Both the position numbers and the translations under genes were made by a program. From DATDAW01 sp036524675 (GTDB lineage: Bacteria; Verrucomicrobiota; Verrucomicrobiia; Chthoniobacterales; DASVRZ01): 5,572 nt of DNA. Positions 1 to 4,652 of the stretch are shown here, piece after piece. Location: positions 1 to 5,572 of the forward strand of contig DATDBU010000193.1 in the NCBI GenBank assembly GCA_036524675.1, given 5' to 3'. The notes beneath the pieces are model-generated. The model searched no databases and was not told where the DNA came from. It saw only the letters and a program-made list of their open reading frames with translations. The first letter of the stretch is position 1, and each line of letters starts with the position of its first letter.

Positions 1-245
1 GCCGGAATTCCCTTGTCGGCAAGGCCATCGACCTGGTCTTTCATGAGCGCAATGAGGGGTGAAACGACAATCGTTACGCCGTCGAGCATCAACGCCGGAA
101 GCTGATAACAGAGGGACTTGCCGCCGCCCGTGGGCATCACCGTGAGAACGTCGCGCCCTTCGAGAATAGCCGCGATCACTTCCTGCTGCGCGTCCAGGAA
201 CTCGCGGAATCCAAAATACTTCTCGAGGGCTTCATGCGGGTTCAT
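1..245 (-). CDS. recQ: RecQ-family ATP-dependent DNA helicase, N-terminal part (runs off left edge)
   Basis: Superfamily 2 3'-5' DNA helicase acting in recombination and repair in the cytoplasm. The visible 81 codons start MNPHEALEKYFGFREF and hold three diagnostic blocks. The RecQ motif 0 region (FGFREFLDAQQEVI, about residues 11-24) contacts the adenine. Walker A/motif I is MPTGGGKSLCYQ (about 37-48), with the phosphate-binding lysine in GGGKS. Motif Ia is VVSPLIALMKDQV (about 59-71). The DEAH box, RQC and HRDC regions would lie beyond position 1, so the gene is cut by the window and not shown to be broken. The start at 245 is well fixed: an in-frame TGA lies upstream at 281-279 with no other ATG between, and little protein normally precedes motif 0. 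There is no clear Shine-Dalgarno. The gene is divergent from the 75-aa gene at 330. Other RecQ-like helicases share these motifs, so full orthology is not proven. Confidence 0.95.
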   Translation of the reverse strand, partial: MNPHEALEKYFGFREFLDAQQEVIAAILEGRDVLTVMPTGGGKSLCYQLPALMLDGVTIVVSPLIALMKDQVDGLADKGIP

Positions 246-329
246 TGCGGGAACTTTCGTGAGAAAATAGGGGGCAAATCAAGCCATTGCACAATTGATG
301 GGAAAAACCGGCCGTGATAAACATTTGCT
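246..329. promoter_or_regulatory. Divergent intergenic region between recQ and the 75-aa gene
   Basis: This 84-bp gap separates two genes that point away from each other, so it should hold promoters for both strands. That much follows from the layout. I see no strong sigma-70 match. On the plus strand, TTGATG (295-300) with a 17-bp spacer to TAAACA (318-323) is a weak pair that would place transcription start almost at the ATG at 330. On the minus strand, TTGTGC with a 19-bp spacer to TATTTT (269-264) is equally weak. Neither start has a recognisable Shine-Dalgarno. No clear operator palindrome was seen. Confidence 0.3.
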
Positions 330-557
330 ATGAAAGCTCGTATCCGTGCATTGCTTCGGGCCACTCCATTTCGTCCATTTATTATCCGCACGGCAGACGG
401 CAGGGAGTTTCGTATTGATCATCCTGACTTTGTGCTGGCCGCGAGCAGCGACGTGCCACAAATCACCATTGAGGAACCGGATGGAACTCAGCACTGGCTG
501 CCAGTCCTGCTCATCAGGAGTGTGGCTGTCGTGGGGAGCGAGCTCTCGCCGGCATGA
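330..557 (+). CDS. Conserved small protein of unknown function (PF-x-PF / HPDF type)
   Basis: A 75-aa cytoplasmic protein without signal peptide, membrane segment or cysteine. The N-terminal part is basic (MKARIRALLRATPFRPF). It is followed by IIRTADGREFRIDHPDFVLA and a short segment with alternating hydrophobic residues (PQITIEEPDGTQHWLPVLLIRSVAVV), which suggests a small beta-rich fold. I recognise the pattern PFxPFxIxxADGRExxxxHPDFV from small uncharacterised proteins scattered through Verrucomicrobiota, Planctomycetota and other phyla; this is recall, not a search result, and no function is known to me. The start at 330 puts the typical IRxLLxxxPFxPF block right at the N-terminus. It is divergent from recQ and ends 44 bp before E1 alpha, so it could be transcribed with the dehydrogenase genes, but nothing in the protein suggests a role in the complex. 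Confidence 0.8.
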   Translation: MKARIRALLRATPFRPFIIRTADGREFRIDHPDFVLAASSDVPQITIEEPDGTQHWLPVLLIRSVAVVGSELSPA

Positions 558-601
558 CTTCGCGGTTGCTCCCCGCATGGTTTCCGGTTTAAGTCGCAGG
601 A

Positions 602-1618
602 ATGTCAGCCAGTATTGAGCCTGTAGGCGTCACCGACAAAAAACGGGAGACATACCTTGCCGCATTCCGGTGGATGCTCCTCGCCAGACTTACGGAGGAT
701 CGTCTCAGTTCGCTTTGGCGTGCAGGGAAAATCGTCGGTGGTGTGTATCTGGGGCGTGGCCAGGAAGCGTTTAGTGTCGCACTCGGCGTAGCCCTCAAGA
801 AAGGTGACATTTTTGCGCCATTGATTCGCGATCAAGCGGGACGCCTGGCATTCGGCGAATCACTGCTGGACTGTTTTCGGACATTTCTCGGCTCGCGTGT
901 CGGACCGATGAGAGGCCGGGATGGGAACATCCACCGCGGGCGTCCACGCGAAGGGCTTTTTGCAATGATCAGCCATCTCGGAGGCATGGTCTCTGCCGTT
1001 GGAGGCGCACTTCTTGCGCGGCGTTTTCAGGGCGATACGGGGGTTGTCGGCGCCACCTGCATTGGCGATGGAGGCACTTCAACGGGGGCATTTCACGAAG
1101 CAATGAACATGGCCGGCATCGAAAAATTGCCTCTCGTCGTTCTGGTGGCAAACAATCAATATGCGTATTCCACGCCAAACGCGCGGACATTTGCCTGTGA
1201 CGATCTGGTCGATCGGGCACGTGGATACGGTTTTCAGGGGCATTCTGTCGACGCGACCAATCTAGACGAATGTCTCGACAAGGTCGGTCGCGCCGTGTCG
1301 CTGGCGCGTTCCGGCCAGGGACCACAGCTGGTCGTCGGAAAACTCCTGCGTCTTTCCGGTCACGCGGAGCACGACGACGCGTCCTATGTCGATTCACGCT
1401 TGAAGAAACAAACGTTTGCCCGCGATTGCCTGCCGCTCGCGGAAGCGGCGATCCTCGAACGCGGCTGGCTCGACGAGCACGATCTCGCCCGGTGGCGGAG
1501 CGAACTTCTCGCGGAAATCGATGAAGCCGTTGCCATCGCGCAAGAGGATCTCCCTCCGGATGCCTCCGAGGAAACATGGTGTGCCCTGGCGACCCGCAGC
1601 CTCGCAGAGGGTGTGTAA
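602..1618 (+). CDS. pdhA: Thiamine-diphosphate-dependent 2-oxo acid dehydrogenase E1 component, alpha subunit
   Basis: With E1 beta this subunit decarboxylates a 2-oxo acid and transfers the acyl group to the E2 lipoyl arm. The protein is 338 aa, normal for the family. The thiamine-diphosphate/Mg motif runs from GDG (155-157) through 26 residues to NN (184-185). Other family blocks are GRGQEAFSVALG (51-62), RDQAGRLAFGES (77-88) and the active-site loop RLSGHAEHDDASY (250-262). In that loop His254 lines up with the conserved catalytic histidine. The position of the regulatory serine in mammalian PDH is Ala255, so that type of phosphorylation is not expected. An in-frame TAA at 590-592 and the first ATG at 602 leave no earlier ATG. 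AGGA abuts the ATG, too close to act as a normal Shine-Dalgarno. First gene of the E1 alpha-E1 beta-E2 set. Substrate is unproven: pyruvate, branched-chain oxo acids and acetoin all remain possible. Confidence 0.93.
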   Translation: MSASIEPVGVTDKKRETYLAAFRWMLLARLTEDRLSSLWRAGKIVGGVYLGRGQEAFSVALGVALKKGDIFAPLIRDQAGRLAFGESLLDCFRTFLGSRVGPMRGRDGNIHRGRPREGLFAMISHLGGMVSAVGGALLARRFQGDTGVVGATCIGDGGTSTGAFHEAMNMAGIEKLPLVVLVANNQYAYSTPNARTFACDDLVDRARGYGFQGHSVDATNLDECLDKVGRAVSLARSGQGPQLVVGKLLRLSGHAEHDDASYVDSRLKKQTFARDCLPLAEAAILERGWLDEHDLARWRSELLAEIDEAVAIAQEDLPPDASEETWCALATRSLAEGV

Positions 1619-1650
1619 TTCGAAACCCTGCTCCGATTCGTTTTTGCCAG

Positions 1651-1668
1651 CTTTCTTCTCCCTTTTTC
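1651..1668 (+). promoter_or_regulatory. Uninterrupted pyrimidine tract directly before the E1 beta start
   Basis: Eighteen consecutive C/T bases lie directly against the ATG at 1669, where a purine-rich Shine-Dalgarno would be expected. Translation initiation without Shine-Dalgarno pairing is known in several phyla, and ribosomal protein S1 prefers pyrimidine-rich leaders. A role for this tract in initiation is inference. Confidence 0.35.
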
Positions 1669-2634
1669 ATGAGCATTACTTATCTCGAAGCCATCCGCGA
1701 GGCTCAGGCACGTGCGCTGGCGGATGATCCACGGGTTTACATTTACGGTCAGGATGTTGGCGAATTTGGCGGCGCCTTCAAAGCCACGAAGAATCTCGCC
1801 CGGGAATTTCCGGGGCGCGTCCTCGATGCGCCCATCAGCGAAGACGCTATCGTCGGCTCCGCTGTCGGCGCGGCCATTGAAGGGATGCGGCCGATTGTGG
1901 AAATGCAGTTTGCGGATTTTTCCACGGTCGGTTTCAACCAGATCGTCAATCACGCTGCGACGCTTTTCTGGCGGACCGAAGTGCCGTGTCCCATCACGAT
2001 CCGCCTGCCTTCAGGTGGAAACATGGGCAGCGGCCCGTTTCACAGTCAAAGCATGGAGGCAATTTACGCACATTACCCTGGGTTGATTGTGATGACGCCA
2101 GCTACGGTGGAGGACGCTTACAGTATGTTGCTCGAGGCAGTCGCCATCGATGATCCGGTCGTCTACTGCGAACACAAGCATCTGTATTACCACCTGAAAG
2201 CGGACGCCCTGCCGACAGAAGCCATGCCTGCCGGTAAAGCGCGCATCGCCAGGCCCGGACGCGACGCCACGGTGGTCACCTACAGCGCCATGGTTCATGA
2301 AGCCATTGCCGCCGCCGAAGAACTTGCAGCGGATGCCTATGAAATCGAAATTGTCGATTTGCGAACCGTTAAACCCATAGACACCGACACCGTGCTCGCC
2401 TCAGTGGCACGCACTGGCCGTCTGCTTGCCGTTGGCGAGGCCTTTCCCTGGGGCGGCGTTACCGCGGAGATTGTGGCGCGGGTGGCGGCCGACGGTTTCG
2501 AATTGCTCGATGCTCCACCGATGCGTTTGAACAGCAGGGACACGCCAATACCTTATCACCCAAACCTGTGGGCAGCCCACCGGCCCACGGCGGCGACCAT
2601 AGTCAACCGTCTCCGAAACCTGCTGAGATTCTAG
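1669..2634 (+). CDS. pdhB: Thiamine-diphosphate-dependent 2-oxo acid dehydrogenase E1 component, beta subunit
   Basis: Partner of E1 alpha in the decarboxylase; the cofactor sits at the alpha-beta interface. The 321-aa length is typical. The N-terminal pyrimidine-binding domain shows SITYLEAIREA (2-12), YGQDVGEFGGAFK (26-38), DAPISEDAIVG (53-63) and EMQFADF (78-84). Glu58 in PISE is the residue expected to activate the thiamine ring. HSQSMEA (125-131) follows. The C-terminal transketolase-like domain has VVTYSAM (202-208), EIVDLRTVKPID (227-238) and GEAFPWGG (256-263). An upstream in-frame ATG at 1576 would add 31 residues, but these overlap the end of E1 alpha and look unlike the family; homologues begin at MxxTYLEAI, so 1669 is chosen. 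No Shine-Dalgarno is present. Where many homologues have GED or GEE, this protein has GQD (27-29). It lies 50 bp after E1 alpha and 23 bp before E2, consistent with one transcript. Confidence 0.94.
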   Translation: MSITYLEAIREAQARALADDPRVYIYGQDVGEFGGAFKATKNLAREFPGRVLDAPISEDAIVGSAVGAAIEGMRPIVEMQFADFSTVGFNQIVNHAATLFWRTEVPCPITIRLPSGGNMGSGPFHSQSMEAIYAHYPGLIVMTPATVEDAYSMLLEAVAIDDPVVYCEHKHLYYHLKADALPTEAMPAGKARIARPGRDATVVTYSAMVHEAIAAAEELAADAYEIEIVDLRTVKPIDTDTVLASVARTGRLLAVGEAFPWGGVTAEIVARVAADGFELLDAPPMRLNSRDTPIPYHPNLWAAHRPTAATIVNRLRNLLRF

Positions 2635-2638
2635 AGAA

Positions 2639-2657
2639 TCCCTACTCTTACTTTCCC
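2639..2657 (+). promoter_or_regulatory. Pyrimidine-rich leader directly before the E2 start
   Basis: The 19 bases before the ATG at 2658 contain 17 pyrimidines and only two A, with no Shine-Dalgarno-like purine run next to the start. The tract fills most of the 23-bp gap after the E1 beta stop and resembles the tract before E1 beta. A functional role is inferred only from that repetition. Confidence 0.3.
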
Positions 2658-3866
2658 ATGCCCCAAATCCCCATCATCATGCCGCAACTTGGCGAATCCA
2701 TCGCCGAGGCAACCGTCGTCAATATCCGGGCGACTGCGGGCCAGACCGTTGGCTCAGACGACGAAATTCTCGACGTGGAAACCAACAAGGCAGTCATGGG
2801 TGTCACAGTGCCTTGCTCCGGTTCCATCCATCATTTGGATGTCGAAATCGGCCAAAGTTATCCGGTTGGCGCGATTCTCGGAACCTTGGAAGTCTCCATA
2901 GAGGATGCCGAACGTCACGGCGGCGATTTCGCCGCACCGAAAACGAACGGCGAATCGGTCACAAAAGCGCCGTCTCATGCGCATGCCGTCGTTCCGATCA
3001 GCCAGAGCCGCGAAGTTGCTCCGACGGTCCGCGGACTCCCTGTCCCGGCAAAAACCAAAGGCGCAAGTTTCATTTCACCTCGGATGAAGGCGCGAATGCT
3101 CGAGCTCGGCCTGCGCGCTGCCGATTTGTCCGGCATCCCAGGCAGCGGGAGCGGCGGACGTGTCACTGTCGATGATCTCGAGCGGTACCTTGTCAGCCTG
3201 GAAAAAAACCGCGTTACGCCCGCTTCGCGCATGCGGATCGCAGTCGCCGACGCGATGCGTCGCAGTTGGACCCGTCCGCTGGCCAATGTCGGTATTTATC
3301 TCAATCTCGATCCCCTGCTCGCGCATCGGAAAAAGCAGGATCCCAAGCCTGGTCCAACGTTGTATGCGATCCGTGCATTGGCGCTGGCGCTCGCCGAAAA
3401 CGACGTCGCCGCCGGACGCCTTGTCGGAGCAAACATCGTCCATCCGAGTTCCATCGATATCGGATTTGCCGTCGAAGCCGAAGATGGAGTCATTGTGCCC
3501 GTCATTCGCGAAGTGGATAAAACCCCACTTGCAAAACTTGTCCCGGAATACGACCGCCTCGTTGGCCTGGCGCGCGCACGCAGATTGCCGCCGGATACGT
3601 TTGAAAACTCGGCGGCAACCGTCACGAATTTCGGCACCTTCGGGCTCATCTGGGCAACGCCAATACCGCTGCCGGAGCAATCCCTGTTACTCGGTTTGGG
3701 CGCAGGAAGAAAAGCGCCGCGCTGGGATGATGAAATCGAGGATTTCCTGCCCGTAACCGAAGCCGCGTTGACACTGAGCTTCGATCACCGCGTCATCGAC
3801 GGCGGCGCCGCTGGGAAATTGCTGACGCAAATCGCCACGCTGATGACGCAGCCGGAAAGTCTTTAG
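2658..3866 (+). CDS. pdhC: Dihydrolipoamide acyltransferase (E2) of a 2-oxo acid dehydrogenase complex
   Basis: Core subunit that takes the acyl group from E1 on a swinging lipoyl arm and transfers it to CoA. The 402-aa protein has the full E2 layout. A single lipoyl domain (about 1-80) carries the lysine in DVETNKAVMG (Lys44). A flexible linker spans about 81-137. The peripheral-subunit-binding domain (about 138-178) shows SPRMKARMLELGL and GSGSGGRVTVDDLERYL. The C-terminal acyltransferase domain (about 186-402) includes IDIGFAVEAEDGVIVPVI (266-283), TNFGTFGLIWATPI (323-336) and the active-site SFDHRVIDGG (374-383), with His377 and Asp381 as expected catalytic residues. An in-frame ATG at 2568 would add 30 residues inside the E1 beta gene and unlike the family; the lipoyl domain begins at MPQIPIIMPQLGES, so 2658 is chosen. 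Last gene of the set; no E3 follows. Acyl specificity cannot be read from sequence. Confidence 0.94.
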   Translation: MPQIPIIMPQLGESIAEATVVNIRATAGQTVGSDDEILDVETNKAVMGVTVPCSGSIHHLDVEIGQSYPVGAILGTLEVSIEDAERHGGDFAAPKTNGESVTKAPSHAHAVVPISQSREVAPTVRGLPVPAKTKGASFISPRMKARMLELGLRAADLSGIPGSGSGGRVTVDDLERYLVSLEKNRVTPASRMRIAVADAMRRSWTRPLANVGIYLNLDPLLAHRKKQDPKPGPTLYAIRALALALAENDVAAGRLVGANIVHPSSIDIGFAVEAEDGVIVPVIREVDKTPLAKLVPEYDRLVGLARARRLPPDTFENSAATVTNFGTFGLIWATPIPLPEQSLLLGLGAGRKAPRWDDEIEDFLPVTEAALTLSFDHRVIDGGAAGKLLTQIATLMTQPESL

Positions 3867-3875
3867 TTTTCCGGC
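3851..3875 (+). terminator. Stem-loop straddling the E2 stop codon, possible transcript end
   Basis: GCCGGAAA (3851-3858) and TTTCCGGC (3868-3875) form a perfect 8-bp inverted repeat around GTCTTTAGT; two G-U pairs could extend the stem and leave a 5-nt loop. The E2 stop TAG (3864-3866) lies in the loop region. It sits at the end of the dehydrogenase set, where a terminator would be expected. There is no T-run after the stem (GTCCCTCC follows), so it is not a textbook intrinsic terminator and may instead stabilise the mRNA 3' end. Confidence 0.4.
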
Positions 3876-3981
3876 GTCCCTCCTGCAGTTTATCCCGCTC
3901 TGTAAGACGGCGGCGAAAATATTTGATTGAACAGCGTGGCCATCGAGGAGACGACTCGGGCGAATCACCAGCCATGCCCAT
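3876..3981. other. Intergenic gap before the secreted gene pair; no clear promoter recognised
   Basis: The stretch between the stem-loop and the next start holds a local AT-rich patch (AAAATATTTGATTGAA, 3916-3931) in otherwise GC-rich sequence. This is the likeliest place for a promoter of the following two genes, but no -35/-10 pair with good spacing was found. GAGGAG at 3945-3950 resembles a Shine-Dalgarno core but is about 31 bases before the ATG at 3982, too far to serve it. Confidence 0.25.
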
Positions 3982-4650
3982 ATGAAATTCACCGTCATAC
4001 TCGATCGGACACGAGCCAGTTTGGGAAACAGTCTTTTCTCCATAACCTTCTCCGTAGCGGCGTTGGTTTGCTTCTGGTTTTCAATGATTCAAGCCGTCGT
4101 TGCTTCGACCGTGGTCGTCCCCAGCTTGAACGAATTGGTAAGGAATGCGGACACGATCGCGGAGGGCGTCGTCGAAGGACAAACTGCGAATTGGGGAAAC
4201 GGCACAGGATCGTCCCAGGAGATTTACACGACTGTGACCATTAGAGTGTCCCAGGTCTTCAAAGGTGCGCCTTCGGCGAAGATCGATTTGAAACTGGCCG
4301 GCGGTCAGATCGGCAATGTCCGTGACGTCGTCCAGGGAGCGCCCCAGTTCGAAAACGGCGCGACGTATCTGCTCTTTATCCAGAACAATGGGAAACAGTT
4401 GATTCCGCTGGTAGCCATGACCTGCGGACAATTCAAGATCGTTCCCGACACAAACGGAGTTCCCCGGCTGTTTGACTGTAACAACCACCCCGTAACCAGC
4501 CTGGACCAAATTGGCGAAAAGCCAGGCTCCATCGCATTTCCCGATACACGTGTGGAGGCAAAACCCTCACCAGGTGTCCAGGCTATTCCGGTAGTTTCGT
4601 TCGCGGAAGAAATCAGGCGCGTTTTGGCGGAACAGAATATCGGGAAATAG
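3982..4650 (+). CDS. Exported protein of unknown function, paired with a matrixin-like protease
   Basis: A 222-aa protein with a Sec-type signal peptide: a basic N-region up to about residue 12, a hydrophobic stretch from about 17 to 38, and a likely cleavage after AVVA (41). The mature part opens with VVVPSLNELVRNADTIAEGV and continues with YTTVTIRVSQVFKGAP (82-97), a Gly/Asn-containing loop (GGQIGNVRDVVQGAPQF) and NGATYLLFIQNNGK (125-138). I associate this order (exported 'source of a binding or rate' strand, IYTxVTxxVxxVxKG, then GxxYLLF) with uncharacterised secreted proteins of Acidobacteriota and Verrucomicrobiota, from memory only. It looks like a compact beta-rich fold. Mature cysteines 148 and 166 could form a disulfide. 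A TTG at 4021 is a possible later start that would shorten the N-region. It ends 2 bp before the protease gene, pointing to coupled expression. No catalytic motif is recognised; inhibitor, chaperone or substrate-binding partner are guesses. Confidence 0.82.
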   Translation: MKFTVILDRTRASLGNSLFSITFSVAALVCFWFSMIQAVVASTVVVPSLNELVRNADTIAEGVVEGQTANWGNGTGSSQEIYTTVTIRVSQVFKGAPSAKIDLKLAGGQIGNVRDVVQGAPQFENGATYLLFIQNNGKQLIPLVAMTCGQFKIVPDTNGVPRLFDCNNHPVTSLDQIGEKPGSIAFPDTRVEAKPSPGVQAIPVVSFAEEIRRVLAEQNIGK

Positions 4651-4652
4651 AC

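Noticed and set aside
279..578. Antisense open frame covering the 75-aa gene, in the recQ frame
   Set aside because: It ends at a TGA (281-279) before the recQ start, so it is not a recQ extension, and the protein resembles nothing known to me.
1576..1668. N-terminal extension of E1 beta from an earlier in-frame ATG
   Set aside because: The 31 extra residues overlap the end of E1 alpha, are Arg/Pro/Cys-rich and unlike any E1 beta N-terminus; the conserved family start is at 1669.
969..1676. Long antisense open frame (235 codons) over E1 alpha
   Set aside because: Arg/Pro-rich composition typical of a shadow of a GC-rich gene; no recognisable domain, and the sense strand is a clearly conserved enzyme.
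1384..1953. Antisense open frame (189 codons) across the E1 alpha-E1 beta junction
   Set aside because: No domain recognised; lies opposite two well-supported genes and is best explained as a shadow.
2568..2657. N-terminal extension of E2 from an earlier in-frame ATG
   Set aside because: It lies mostly within the E1 beta coding region in another frame and precedes a lipoyl domain that normally begins at the N-terminus.
342..3380. 12-bp identity ATCCGTGCATTG at 342-353 and 3369-3380
   Set aside because: Both copies lie inside coding sequence and encode the same short peptide (I-R-A-L); flanks differ, so chance plus shared codons explains it.
3075..3756. Open frames of about 200 codons on both strands over the E2 catalytic region
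   Set aside because: Both overlap the conserved E2 acyltransferase domain and have shadow-like composition.
3945..3950. GAGGAG as Shine-Dalgarno of the 222-aa gene
   Set aside because: It lies about 31 bases before the ATG, far beyond functional spacing, and no in-frame start fits it better.
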